From positions 1 through 18,120 of the forward strand of contig CANRZQ010000022.1 in NCBI GenBank assembly GCA_947644475.1: a stretch of DNA of 18,120 bases, given 5' to 3'. The notes beneath the pieces were generated by a model. The model saw nothing but the letters and a program-made list of their open reading frames with translations. It searched no databases and was not told the DNA's origin. This DNA is from an uncultured Muribaculaceae bacterium (GTDB taxonomy: Bacteria; Bacteroidota; Bacteroidia; Bacteroidales; Muribaculaceae). This document shows positions 1 through 7,390 of the stretch, piece by piece. The first letter of the stretch is position 1; each line of letters starts with the position of its first letter. Position numbers and translations under genes: made by a program.

Positions 1-982
1 GGGTGAGGGCGGCGTCGTAGGCACGGCGCGTGGCGTCGATGGATGAGGAGATGCGGTCCATGTCGGCAAGGAAGGCGGCGAGTTTGTCGAGGAGGCGTCC
101 GCCTTCGAGGGCTATCTCGCGGGCATTGGCGTTCTGACGGTCGGTCTGCCATGTCTGCTCGACGAGTTTCAGGACGGTGGTGAGGTGGGTGGGCGACACG
201 ATTACGACACGGCAGTCGTAGGCGTAGTCCCACAGGCGCGGGTCGGCCTGCATGGCGGCTATGTAGGCGCCTTCGTTGGGGATGAACATGAGGACGAAGT
301 CGGCTCGGGCCTGCCCGATGTAGTCCTGGTATGATTTGTCGCGGAGTTCGTTGATATGGCGACGCACCGACTCGGCATGACGGCGGGCGAGGGCCGCGCG
401 GCTGTCGGGGTCGGAGTCCTCGGCCATTTCGAGGTAGGCTTTTATCGAGACTTTTGAGTCGATGACTATGCGGCGTCCGTCGGGATAGCGGACTACGGCG
501 TCGGCGCGGAGGCGGTCGCCGTCGGCAGATGCGGCGGCTTCTTGCATTGTGAATTCTTCGCCGGGCCGGAGGCCGGATTTTTCGAGGATGGTGCGGAGAA
601 TCATCTCGCCCCACTGCCCTTGCACGCGGGTGTTGCCTTTGAGGGCGGATGTGAGCTGGCGCGCCTCGCGGCCTATGGTGTCGTTGAGGTCGATAAGGGA
701 GCGTATCTGCTCTTTGAGGGAGTATCGCTCGCGGGCCTCGCGGCTGAATGATTCGGTGAAGGCTGTCTCGAAGCGTGAGAAGTCGCGGCGTATCGGGTCG
801 AGGAGTTCGCCGATGCGTTGCTCGGAGTCGGCGCGGAATTGGCGCGAGTTGGCGTTGAATATTTCTTCGGCAAGGCGGCGCATGTCGTCGCGGCTGCGGC
901 TTTGGGCGCGGCTCACTGCCCAAAAAGTGGCGGCCGCCGCGGCTGCGGCAGCCACCACGGCGGCTAAGATTGTTTGCAGCAT
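1..982 (-). CDS. rmuC: RmuC family protein, 3' end cut by window edge
   Basis: About 327 codons are visible from an ATG at 982, and the frame stays open to the left edge, so the C-terminus is missing. RmuC proteins are PD-(D/E)XK-like putative nucleases that limit recombination at inverted repeats and act at DNA. Seen in the translation: an Ala-rich hydrophobic N-terminal anchor (about residues 4-22), a charged helical stretch likely to form coiled coil (about 28-115), then the RmuC core with VQGQWGEMIL (about 119-128), ADAVVRYPDGRRIVIDSKVS (about 159-178) and FVLMFIPNEGAYIAAM (about 228-243). The IDSKVS segment holds the putative nuclease Asp and Lys. The gene starts 35 bp after the upstream phosphorylase stop codon, and that gap is filled by a REP-like hairpin. 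Family assignment is firm; the biochemical role is from the family only. Confidence 0.93.
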   Translation of the reverse strand, partial: MLQTILAAVVAAAAAAAATFWAVSRAQSRSRDDMRRLAEEIFNANSRQFRADSEQRIGELLDPIRRDFSRFETAFTESFSREARERYSLKEQIRSLIDLNDTIGREARQLTSALKGNTRVQGQWGEMILRTILEKSGLRPGEEFTMQEAAASADGDRLRADAVVRYPDGRRIVIDSKVSIKAYLEMAEDSDPDSRAALARRHAESVRRHINELRDKSYQDYIGQARADFVLMFIPNEGAYIAAMQADPRLWDYAYDCRVVIVSPTHLTTVLKLVEQTWQTDRQNANAREIALEGGRLLDKLAAFLADMDRISSSIDATRRAYDAALT

Positions 983-992
983 AATTATTTTT

Positions 993-1018
993 CACAAGCC
1001 GGAGGCTTGTGTTCCTAC
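993..1018 (-). repeat. REP-like hairpin, GGAAC subtype, touching a stop codon
   Basis: On the minus strand it reads GTAGGAAC and then continues into an 8-bp perfect stem: CACAAGCC (993-1000) pairs with GGCTTGTG (1004-1011) around a 3-nt loop. The G of the phosphorylase stop codon TAG (1020-1018) is also the G of the GTAG foot, so two TAG codons stand in tandem. The other copy of this subtype is at 6300-6318. There is no U-tract, so it is a poor Rho-independent terminator. A REP identity is inferred from the GTAG foot plus palindrome. Confidence 0.7.
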
Positions 1019-1893
1019 TATAAGCGGTCGAGAACGGTGGCGATGAGGTCGCGGACGCCGGATTTGTAGTTGGGGTTGGCTTCGGTGTTGAAGCGGTTGG
1101 CGATGATGGAGCATACGGTCATGCATTTGTGTCCCATGAGGCGTCCGAGGCCTTGGAGGGGAGCAGATTCCATCTCGTAGTTGGTGATCTTGCGTCCGTT
1201 GAATCGGAATTCCTCGATGCGGTGGTTGAGGTCGGGGTTGGCCAGGTCGAGGCGCACGCGGCGTCCTTGTGGTCCGTAGAATCCAACGGCGGATATGGTG
1301 TTGCCGCGCACCATGTCGGTGCCTCCGATGCGCTCGACGAGTTCGGCGTCGGCATCGACGACGTATGGTTTTGCCCAAAGAGGGTTCCAGTCGGTGTGGC
1401 GGCAGAGGGCGTGTTCGAATTCGAGGTCGGCCACGGAGTTGCGTCCGGCGTAGTAGTTGAGCACACCGTCGAAGCCTATTGATTTTTCGGCGATGACGGG
1501 TGTGCCGAGCGAGAGTTCGGGCTGAAGGGCTCCTGATGTGCCGATGCGCACCATTGTGAGGGTGCGGTGTGTGTCGCGGATCTCGCGTGTGTCGAAGTCG
1601 ACATTTGCCAGGGCGTCGAGTTCGGTGATCACGATGTCGATGTTGTCGGGGCCAATGCCGTGGCTGATGCACATGATGGGGCGTCCGTTGTAGGTGCCTC
1701 CTATGGTGTGGAACTCGCGTGCCGACACTTCGAAAGTCTTGGTGTCGAAAAATTCGGCCACCATGTCGACGCGGCCGGGGTCGCCAACGAGGATGATATT
1801 GTCGGTGAGCTGATCGGGACGGAGGTGGAGGTGGAATACCGATCCGTCGGGATTGATGATTAGTTCTGATTCGGGGATGATTCTTTTGATCAT
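1018..1893 (-). CDS. Uridine phosphorylase-family nucleoside phosphorylase
   Basis: A 291-residue cytoplasmic enzyme of the PNP/UDP phosphorylase family, which cleaves a nucleoside with phosphate to give free base and ribose-1-phosphate. Visible motifs: GDPGRVD (residues 37-43, phosphate loop), RIGTSGALQPE (116-126, the strongly conserved phosphate/ribose strand), GFYGPQGRR (204-212, base-binding region) and NYEMES (238-243, with the Glu-Met-Glu that contacts ribose). The layout resembles uridine phosphorylase more than the trimeric purine enzymes, although at about 290 residues it is longer than E. coli Udp. Substrate (uridine, thymidine or another nucleoside) cannot be fixed from sequence. 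It starts 45 bp after the dprA stop, so it may be co-transcribed with dprA or have its own promoter; I see no clear -7 box in that gap. Confidence 0.9.
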   Translation of the reverse strand: MIKRIIPESELIINPDGSVFHLHLRPDQLTDNIILVGDPGRVDMVAEFFDTKTFEVSAREFHTIGGTYNGRPIMCISHGIGPDNIDIVITELDALANVDFDTREIRDTHRTLTMVRIGTSGALQPELSLGTPVIAEKSIGFDGVLNYYAGRNSVADLEFEHALCRHTDWNPLWAKPYVVDADAELVERIGGTDMVRGNTISAVGFYGPQGRRVRLDLANPDLNHRIEEFRFNGRKITNYEMESAPLQGLGRLMGHKCMTVCSIIANRFNTEANPNYKSGVRDLIATVLDRL

Positions 1894-1938
1894 GGCGATT
1901 ATCGTTTTAGGTTATAGATATAAAACGTAAAGGAAAGG

Positions 1939-3057
1939 TCAATAGTTGGGGAGGGCGTAGCGTCCTCCGGGGATTGAGATGAGCACGTCGTCCATCTCCA
2001 TGCGGAATAGCAAGTCGGCCACGCGGGCATACGGCAGGGCGGCTGCGGCGGCTATGTCGGCAGAGGTGAATGTAGGGTTTGCGGCGATGATGTCGAGCAA
2101 CTGCTGTTCCAGGCCGGAGAGAGGCCGGAAAAGGCGCGGACTGTCGGCGGACGGGGCTACGGACGGGGTCCAGCCCATAGCCTCGATAAGGAAATCGGCG
2201 TCGGGGAGGAGTATTGCGGCGCGGGAGGCGATAAGGCGGTTGGTGCCCACGCTGTAAGGGTCGGACACCCGGCCGGGCACGGCGAATACGTCGCGGTTGT
2301 AGTCTGAGGCAAGGCGTGCGGTGGCAAGCGCACCGCCGTGAGCAGCAGACTCGACAACGACAGTGCAGTCGCACAGTGCGGCCACGATGCGGTTGCGGGC
2401 CAGGAAATATGGCTTCATTATTGCGGTGCCTGAGGGATACTCGGTGACGATGGCTCCGCCGCTGCGCACAATCTCGGCGGCAGCCTGGCGGTGGGCCGAG
2501 GGGTAGATGGAGTCGAGGCCGTGGGCCACGACGGCCACCGTGGGCACACCTGCGTCGAGGGCGGCGCGATGGGCTGCTATGTCGATGCCGTAGGCCAGGC
2601 CGCTTACTATCACAAGATTGGGTATTTTTGCGGCCATGTCGGCAACGAAACGGCGGGTGAAGTCGACACCTTGGGCGGTGGCATGGCGCGTGCCCACGAT
2701 GGCCACCATGTGCGGCGAGTCGAGATCGCAGGAGCCGAGGCGGTAGAGCATCACCGGCGCATCGTCGCATGCGGCGAGACGGCGAGGATAGCAGCCGTCG
2801 AGGCAAAAAAGCGTATCGATGCGTGAATTTGCGGCAAAGGCCATTTCTGCGGCGGCTTCTTTCATCCGGGCCTCGCGCCGACTCGCGCCGAATGTATCGA
2901 GGCTCAGCCCGGCGATGGCCATTTCAGCATCGGACATGGAGAAGAACCGGCCAAGCCCACCGGCCCGGGCAATGGCTTCCCGCGCCGTCGAAAGGTTCAA
3001 TTTCTTGAACATCGACAGGGCAATCTTCATCTGCCGGTCGAGAGGGTCCGCGCTCAT
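1939..3057 (-). CDS. dprA: DprA/Smf DNA-processing protein
   Basis: 372 residues, the usual length for DprA, a cytoplasmic single-strand DNA binder that loads RecA during natural transformation and is also conserved in species not known to be competent. The N-terminal helical SAM-like region (about 1-75) precedes the Rossmann-like DNA-binding core, with VGTRHATAQG (121-130), SGLAYGIDIAAH (152-163), FLARNRIVAAL (218-228) and ESAAHGGALATARLA (236-250). A C-terminal winged-helix domain (about 310-370) follows. The ATG at 3057 overlaps the thioesterase TGA as ATGA, which fixes the start and suggests translational coupling with the gene upstream. The window itself gives no evidence on competence. 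Confidence 0.96.
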   Translation of the reverse strand: MSADPLDRQMKIALSMFKKLNLSTAREAIARAGGLGRFFSMSDAEMAIAGLSLDTFGASRREARMKEAAAEMAFAANSRIDTLFCLDGCYPRRLAACDDAPVMLYRLGSCDLDSPHMVAIVGTRHATAQGVDFTRRFVADMAAKIPNLVIVSGLAYGIDIAAHRAALDAGVPTVAVVAHGLDSIYPSAHRQAAAEIVRSGGAIVTEYPSGTAIMKPYFLARNRIVAALCDCTVVVESAAHGGALATARLASDYNRDVFAVPGRVSDPYSVGTNRLIASRAAILLPDADFLIEAMGWTPSVAPSADSPRLFRPLSGLEQQLLDIIAANPTFTSADIAAAAALPYARVADLLFRMEMDDVLISIPGGRYALPNY

Positions 3058-3467
3058 TTGAGATATTTTTCGAATACCGGCAACAGGTCTTCTCCGCGTG
3101 TAAGACGGCCATCGCGCAATGTGGCGATTTTAACGCGTCCATGGGCGGCAAGCACTCCGTCGGCGCGGTAAATCCACTGGTCGAACACGAAAAGGGGGCC
3201 TTCGCGGGCTATGTCGAGGCACGAGACAAATCGGTCGGTCATGCGCAGGGGGGTGCGGTAGTCAATCTCGATACGCGCGGCCACGGGGTCGATGCCACGG
3301 TCGTGCATCTCGTTGAACGGGAATCCGGCCTCGCGGCAGAAAAGATGGCGCGTATGCTCCATGTAGTTGAGGTAGACGGCATTGTTTACGATGCCTTCGA
3401 CGTCTACCTCATAGTCGCGGACATCCATCTCGGTGTGGAATGTATATTTGTTGAAATCGACTGTCAT
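3054..3467 (-). CDS. Hotdog-fold acyl-CoA thioesterase (4HBT family)
   Basis: 137 residues starting at the ATG at 3467. The frame stays open far upstream, but that part overlaps the permease gene in another frame and is not protein-like, so the internal ATG, only 5 bp after the permease stop, is the start. The single hotdog domain resembles 4-hydroxybenzoyl-CoA thioesterase/YbgC proteins, which hydrolyse acyl-CoA or acyl-ACP thioesters in the cytoplasm. VDVEGIVNNAVYLNYMEHTR (residues 21-40) matches the family active-site signature; D22 is the likely catalytic acid, with N28-N29 and E37 conserved around it. The TGA stop overlaps the dprA start by 4 bases. The true acyl substrate cannot be told. 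Confidence 0.92.
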   Translation of the reverse strand: MTVDFNKYTFHTEMDVRDYEVDVEGIVNNAVYLNYMEHTRHLFCREAGFPFNEMHDRGIDPVAARIEIDYRTPLRMTDRFVSCLDIAREGPLFVFDQWIYRADGVLAAHGRVKIATLRDGRLTRGEDLLPVFEKYLK

Positions 3468-3472
3468 TGGCG

Positions 3473-4567
3473 TTAACGGTTGCGATGAATGATATAACGG
3501 TTGTAGTAGGCGAGCACAAGTGTGGTGAGCGGCAGGGCTATGATAAGGCCGATGAAGCCGAGCAGCGAGCCCCAGACCGACAGCGACAGCAGGATTATGG
3601 CCGGATTCAGGCCCATAGCCTTGCCCATGATTTTCGGGGTGAGGAAAAGGTCCTGGATGGCCTGCACCACGATATACACGGCCATGCACTCCCACCAGAT
3701 GGTCCAGAAGGCCACGTCGCCCTGAATAGAGCACACGAGGCAGAGGATGGTAGTGGGTATTATGGAAATCAATTGGAGATACGGCACCATGTTGAGCAGT
3801 CCGATGAACATGCCGAGCACCACGGCCAGGGGCATGCCTATGATGAGGAATCCGATGCTGAACAGCACGCCCACGCAGAGGGCCACGAGCGACTGGCCGC
3901 GGAAATAATGGTTCATCGAGCGTTTCACATCGTCGGCCACTGCGAAGACGCGCGAGCGGTAGCGCGGTGGCACCATATGGCGGAAGCCGTCGAGCAGTTT
4001 CTCGTAATCGAGCATTATGAACACGAGATACAGGATGACCAGGAACCAGTTGAGCAGGCTCAGCACCATGCTCACGCCGCCCGTAATCATGCGCCAGAGG
4101 TATTCGAAAATCGACTTGAAGTCCTGGCGTGTCATCTGGTCGGAGATATGGTTGAAATCGATATGCTCGCGCAGGAAATCGTGCACGCCGGCGGGTATGA
4201 ACCTGACATCGGCAGCCGACGAGGCATAGTTCTTCACCATTGCGGCCACCTGATGCAGTTCGTCGAAAATCGACGGCAGGAACACAACGCCAAGGAGCGT
4301 GAACAGCAGAAGGGCTTCTATCAATGTGATGGAGATGGCCACAATGCGGCCTTTGAGCCGGAGCATACGGCGGTTGCGCTGCACGAAAGGCTCGAGCAGA
4401 TAGGCCATGAGCCAGGCCACCAGGAAGGGCAGCAGCACGCCGCTTAGACGGTTGATGAGCCACATCGCGGCCACGACCATGCCCAGCGTGATGATGAGCC
4501 TGACCACGCGGTCGAACGTAAATGGGCGGCGGCCGCCACGAGCCTCGATTTCCTTATATTCCTCCAT
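3473..4567 (-). CDS. PerM / AI-2E exporter family permease
   Basis: 364 residues, typical of the PerM (AI-2E_transport) family of inner-membrane proteins. The topology matches: paired N-terminal membrane segments (about 22-58), another at about 75-100, a soluble middle region (about 100-155), then several helices to the C-terminus (about 163-186, 227-280, 290-310, 320-356). Signature stretches are YFRGQSLVAL (221-230) and PKIMGKAMGLNPAIILLSLS (311-330). Family members have been linked to autoinducer-2 export and Na+/H+ antiport, but most, including this one, have no assigned substrate. It starts 62 bp after the preceding stop; that gap carries a REP-like hairpin and no obvious promoter. The thioesterase follows after 5 bp, so permease, thioesterase and dprA look like one operon. 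Confidence 0.92.
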   Translation of the reverse strand: MEEYKEIEARGGRRPFTFDRVVRLIITLGMVVAAMWLINRLSGVLLPFLVAWLMAYLLEPFVQRNRRMLRLKGRIVAISITLIEALLLFTLLGVVFLPSIFDELHQVAAMVKNYASSAADVRFIPAGVHDFLREHIDFNHISDQMTRQDFKSIFEYLWRMITGGVSMVLSLLNWFLVILYLVFIMLDYEKLLDGFRHMVPPRYRSRVFAVADDVKRSMNHYFRGQSLVALCVGVLFSIGFLIIGMPLAVVLGMFIGLLNMVPYLQLISIIPTTILCLVCSIQGDVAFWTIWWECMAVYIVVQAIQDLFLTPKIMGKAMGLNPAIILLSLSVWGSLLGFIGLIIALPLTTLVLAYYNRYIIHRNR

Positions 4568-4588
4568 CGCAGGTACTAAATGTGTGAC

Positions 4589-4616
4589 GGACGCACGAGC
4601 CGTGCGTCCCTACACT
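4589..4616 (-). repeat. REP-like hairpin, GGGAC subtype
   Basis: On the minus strand AGTGTAGGGACGCAC leads into a perfect stem: GGACGCACG (4589-4597) pairs with CGTGCGTCC (4601-4609) around 3 nt. The GTAG foot is the complement of CTAC at 4610-4613. It starts 14 nt after the stop codon of the unrecognised gene and lies 5' of the permease. It is nearly identical to copies at 7391-7418 and 14686-14713. Confidence 0.8.
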
Positions 4617-4629
4617 CATTAATTAAGAT

Positions 4630-6012
4630 TTATGATATGTCGGCCTTTTTATAGCCTTTTTCACGGAACGCGCGGTCGATGTCGTAGATAGACATGGTGT
4701 ACCACTTGTTATTTTTTGATATGTAATAGCGTTCATCGTCCTCATCGTTGTAACATATCTTTATGACAAGTCCCGACACTTTGCGGAAATGGGCCTCGAG
4801 ATCCTTGGGCGAGTCGCTACCGTTGATTTCAACCTTGCACTCGCCTTTGAACGAACGGATGTCGCCGAACGTGGTGTCACTTTCGTACGACGATATTGTG
4901 CCTCCATCCTTGTCGGCGCTCTGCCCGGTCTTTACCATGTACACGCCGATACGAAGATAAGGATAGTCCTCGGTGAAGGCTTCTTGGAGACGGCGCACGG
5001 TGCCGCTGTCGCGGAGGGTGTAGGTAAAACTTTGATTCAGGCCTTTTCGGCGCGCGTTTTCGGCTTCAGAGCGTTCCTGCGCCACGGCGCGGCGACGTTC
5101 TTGTTCGCGGGCACGACGTTCCTGCTCCTCACGGGCGCGACGTTCCTGCTCCTCGCGCTCCATACGCTCCTGCTCCATGCGAAAGAAACGCTCGACTTCT
5201 GCACGTTCGCGCTCCATGCGGCTTTTATTCACCGATATTTCGCTGTTGATGCTGCGGATGCGGAGATTGCCGGCATCCGGAGTCTCCTTGATAAGGGCGT
5301 AGATGCCAAGGAGAATGGTTTTCTTTATAACACTATCAGTATTCAGCTCGTCGGCGCGGAACTGCCTCCACACCCTAACGCTCACGCCTAAACCAATGTT
5401 ATATTCATGTTTATCGTACAAGTCGCCGGCCGCCGCGGAAAGGCCGGCCTCAATAGTGCGGCATTGAGATTCGTCACATTCGTAAAAATTTCCGGCAATC
5501 TTTGACGGCAGGGAGAAATCGGCCATTACTTTCACGCCTTCATCGTTGAGGATGATACGAATGGCCGGCTCTACAAGTACGTCGCCTGCATCGGTAGAGT
5601 AAACAGGAAGATATCCAATCACCAATTTATCGCTGATGTAGACTTTTTTTACTCCGTTAAGCCCTTCGACATATTTGCCGATTTCTTCCATAGATATAGG
5701 AACGGGGGCAGGCTTGGGAGCGAGTTTTGAGGCCGGTTTTTCGGCGGGTTTCGCCATAGGCTCGGGCGCGGAGGCCGGCTCGGATTTTGACGATGCCGAC
5801 TTCACTTTGGAGGCGATTCCTCCGAGGCCGAATTCCTCGGCTATATCGGCAACATCGTCCAAGAGGCCGAGCTCGCCGATTTTCTTTTTCAGATTACCGC
5901 CTTTGAGGTCTCCAAGGGTTTTCTTGACAGAATCAATGGCGTCTAAGGCATCGACCGCTTCATCGAGGCCAAACTGTTTTGCTTTCTTTTTAAGAGAATC
6001 AAAAAGTCCCAT
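4630..6012 (-). CDS. Unrecognised three-part protein with charged helical arm
   Basis: 460 residues; I do not recognise the family. No signal peptide or membrane segment is visible, so it is probably cytoplasmic. The N-terminus (1-75) is a run of short amphipathic helices rich in Lys, Asp and Leu, with LKKKAKQFGLDEAVDALDAI (7-26) and a similar later stretch. A Pro/Ala/Lys/Ser linker (about 74-106) follows. A folded-looking domain (about 107-258) alternates strands and helices. An Arg/Glu/Gln-rich helix (about 262-323) contains EEQERRAR twice (287-294, 295-302), likely a single long helix or coiled coil. A C-terminal alpha/beta domain (about 327-460) has DYPYLRIGVYM, VEINGSDSPKDLEAHF and LVIKICYNDEDDERYY. 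The gene has its own promoter and a leader of about 145 nt, and its stop is followed by a REP hairpin. A scaffold or stress-related role would be a guess. Confidence 0.85.
   Translation of the reverse strand: MGLFDSLKKKAKQFGLDEAVDALDAIDSVKKTLGDLKGGNLKKKIGELGLLDDVADIAEEFGLGGIASKVKSASSKSEPASAPEPMAKPAEKPASKLAPKPAPVPISMEEIGKYVEGLNGVKKVYISDKLVIGYLPVYSTDAGDVLVEPAIRIILNDEGVKVMADFSLPSKIAGNFYECDESQCRTIEAGLSAAAGDLYDKHEYNIGLGVSVRVWRQFRADELNTDSVIKKTILLGIYALIKETPDAGNLRIRSINSEISVNKSRMERERAEVERFFRMEQERMEREEQERRAREEQERRAREQERRRAVAQERSEAENARRKGLNQSFTYTLRDSGTVRRLQEAFTEDYPYLRIGVYMVKTGQSADKDGGTISSYESDTTFGDIRSFKGECKVEINGSDSPKDLEAHFRKVSGLVIKICYNDEDDERYYISKNNKWYTMSIYDIDRAFREKGYKKADIS
5114..5154 (-). repeat. 24-bp direct repeat inside the unrecognised gene
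   Basis: The 17-nt string CGACGTTCCTGCTCCTC occurs at 5114-5130 and 5138-5154, a period of 24 bp. It encodes the repeated octapeptide EEQERRAR of the charged helix. Because the period is a multiple of three, copy-number change would lengthen or shorten the helix without a frameshift. Confidence 0.85.
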
Positions 6013-6070
6013 AATTTGGGGGTTATTCTGCCAACCGACGGGAAATCGACTTGTTTATAAACAAATTACA

Positions 6071-6138
6071 GGGCGGTGAGCCGTCCCACTACTTTCAGCC
6101 ATCAGAGCGACCGAATTGCCAAGGTAGTGTAACCGCCC
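6071..6138 (-). repeat. Nested palindrome in a 5' leader; paired REP-like element
   Basis: Outer arms GGGCGGT (6071-6077) and ACCGCCC (6132-6138) are exact reverse complements, as are inner arms CACTAC (6087-6092) and GTAGTG (6124-6129). On the minus strand the 3' half reads GTAGTGGGACGG, CTCA, CCGCCC, a REP-type hairpin with a GTAG foot and one bulged A. The plus strand carries a second GTAG at 6124-6127 facing the other way, so the element looks like two inverted REPs (a REPIN). It would be transcribed in the leader of the gene starting at 6012 and could fold there. Whether it regulates that gene is unknown. Confidence 0.6.
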
Positions 6139-6163
6139 CGCGGCATTGCGCCGCTTGCAAACG

Positions 6164-6194
6164 CAAATTTACAAATTAACCCGTAAAAATCAAA
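6164..6194 (-). promoter_or_regulatory. Bacteroidota-type promoter for the gene starting at 6012
   Basis: Read on the minus strand, TTTG (6194-6191, end of TTTTTTG) is followed after exactly 19 nt by TAAATTTG (6171-6164). This matches the published Bacteroides consensus of TTTG at -33 and TAnnTTTG at -7. Transcription would begin near 6157-6160, giving a leader of about 145 nt that contains the nested palindrome. This is the best promoter match in the window. Confidence 0.65.
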
Positions 6195-6299
6195 AAACAG
6201 TCCGGGATATTTTTGTATGCCGGTATTTTTGAATGCAGGGGCCGCTCGTACGTCCGCGGGGCCGCGCCGGGCCGGAACTATCCCGAACCATGAAAATTG

Positions 6300-6325
6300 C
6301 GCAAGCCGGAGGCTCGCGTTCCTGG
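6300..6325 (-). repeat. Degenerate REP-like hairpin, GGAAC subtype
   Basis: CGCAAGCC (6300-6307) pairs with GGCTCGCG (6311-6318) around 3 nt, with one mismatch. The minus strand reads TAG (mltG stop), then CCAGGAAC, then the stem. The GTAG foot has decayed to CCAG, but GGAAC and the loop-proximal GCCTCCGGC match the copy at 993-1018. It begins directly after the mltG stop codon. Confidence 0.6.
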
Positions 6326-7372
6326 CTAATGGATGTTGCGGCGGTCGAGGGCTTGTTGGTAGCGGCGGGCGTTGGAGAGGTGGGTGGCGTAGTCGGTGGC
6401 GAAGTTGTGGCGGCCGGAGAAGTCTTCTTTGGCGCACATATATATGTAGTTGTGGGCCGGGGCGGAGAGCACGGCTTCGAGGGTGGCGCGCTCGGGTACG
6501 CGGATAGGACCGGGGGGCAGGCCGGTGTTAAGGTAGGTGTTGTAGGGCGACGGTGTGCGCAGGTGCTTGCCTGTGATGCGGCGCAGGGAGAAGTCGCCGA
6601 CGGCAAATTTCACCGTGGGGTCGGCTTGAAGGGGCATATTGCGGGCTATGCGGTTGAGGTAGAGGCGGGCTACCATGGGACGCTCATCGGCCTTGGCAGT
6701 CTCTTCCTCGACAATTGAGGCTACGGTGGCTACTTCGACGGGAGTTAACCCCAGGGCAGCGGCTTGGGCGCGACGCTCGTCGGTCCAGAATCGGTTGCGG
6801 TAGTCGGCGAGGCGGCTCACGACGACTGTGGCCGGGGCGTTCCAGTAGAATTCGTAGGTGTCGGGGATAAAGGCGGCTACATAGCCGGGGCGGCCGAATC
6901 CCATGGACGGGAGGACGGTGTCGCAGGCGGCGGCAAATTCGTCTTCGGTGAACTCCATGCGCGAGGCAAGGCGGGCGGCAAGTTGACCGAACGTGCGGAT
7001 ATTGTTGAAAGTGAGCCGCACGGGTGTCTGCCGGCCATGGAGCAGGCGACGGCTTATGTCGATGGCGCGTGCGCCGGGGTCGACAACATACGAGCCTTCG
7101 GCTACTTTGGGCGAGCCGCCTTGCAGACGCCACAGACGAGCCACGCGGGCACCGAAACTGTCGCCCAGCCGGAGGGCAAGCGTGTCGGCCACGGCGGTGG
7201 TTGTCACTCCACGCGGAATATAGATGCGCACGCTTTCTGCGCGGTCGTATTTCGCGCCTATGAGCATCCATATGGCGCCCAGCGCGATGAATATGGCAAT
7301 GAGGGCAATTACAAGGCCTATGAGGACGCGGCGCAACCAGGCGGGGCGTTTATTGTTTTTTTTCCTGTTCAC
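6326..7372 (-). CDS. mltG: Endolytic murein transglycosylase MltG (YceG-like)
   Basis: 348 residues, in the normal MltG range. MltG is an inner-membrane enzyme that cuts nascent glycan strands in the periplasm and helps set peptidoglycan strand length. A basic N-terminus (1-15) and one membrane helix (about 16-38) are followed by a LysM-like region (about 45-115) and the YceG catalytic domain. ASIVEEET (218-225) matches the conserved catalytic loop, making E222 the likely catalytic Glu. Other signatures are FIPDTYEF (168-175), LQADPTVKFA (248-257) and SPYNTYLNTGLPPGPI (275-290). The start is GTG at 7372: no ATG lies nearby in frame, and this start includes the positively charged pre-helix segment. 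A REP hairpin separates it from the DUF4421-like gene upstream, with a gap of 51 bp. Confidence 0.95.
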   Translation of the reverse strand: MNRKKNNKRPAWLRRVLIGLVIALIAIFIALGAIWMLIGAKYDRAESVRIYIPRGVTTTAVADTLALRLGDSFGARVARLWRLQGGSPKVAEGSYVVDPGARAIDISRRLLHGRQTPVRLTFNNIRTFGQLAARLASRMEFTEDEFAAACDTVLPSMGFGRPGYVAAFIPDTYEFYWNAPATVVVSRLADYRNRFWTDERRAQAAALGLTPVEVATVASIVEEETAKADERPMVARLYLNRIARNMPLQADPTVKFAVGDFSLRRITGKHLRTPSPYNTYLNTGLPPGPIRVPERATLEAVLSAPAHNYIYMCAKEDFSGRHNFATDYATHLSNARRYQQALDRRNIH

Positions 7373-7390
7373 AATTTTATAATTTATGGC

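Larger units (their letters stand above)
6013..6325. other. 313-bp gap between mltG and the unrecognised gene
   Basis: There is no convincing protein in either strand. In minus-strand order it holds a REP-like hairpin just after the mltG stop, a GC-rich spacer (about 6235-6290) with no clear function, an AT-rich stretch with a Bacteroidota promoter (6164-6194), and a nested palindrome (6071-6138) that would fall in the leader of the gene starting at 6012. No tRNA or known riboswitch pattern is recognised. Confidence 0.8.

Noticed and set aside
542..1046. Plus-strand open frames opposite rmuC
   Set aside because: They are antisense shadows; the minus strand encodes an intact RmuC core that is open to the window edge.
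3467..4447. 326-codon plus-strand open frame antisense to the permease
   Set aside because: Its composition (Glu, His, Gln rich) is the usual shadow of GC-rich membrane-protein codons, while the minus-strand frame gives a complete PerM-family protein.
3468..4463. Long in-frame upstream extension of the thioesterase reading frame
   Set aside because: It lies wholly within the permease gene in another frame, is rich in His, Arg and Pro with no domain character, and the hotdog domain starts cleanly at the ATG at 3467.
6071..6138. A named riboswitch or tRNA in the mltG-downstream gap
   Set aside because: Neither cloverleaf features nor any conserved core I know (cobalamin, TPP, FMN, SAM, preQ1, fluoride) can be matched; only the nested arms are clear.
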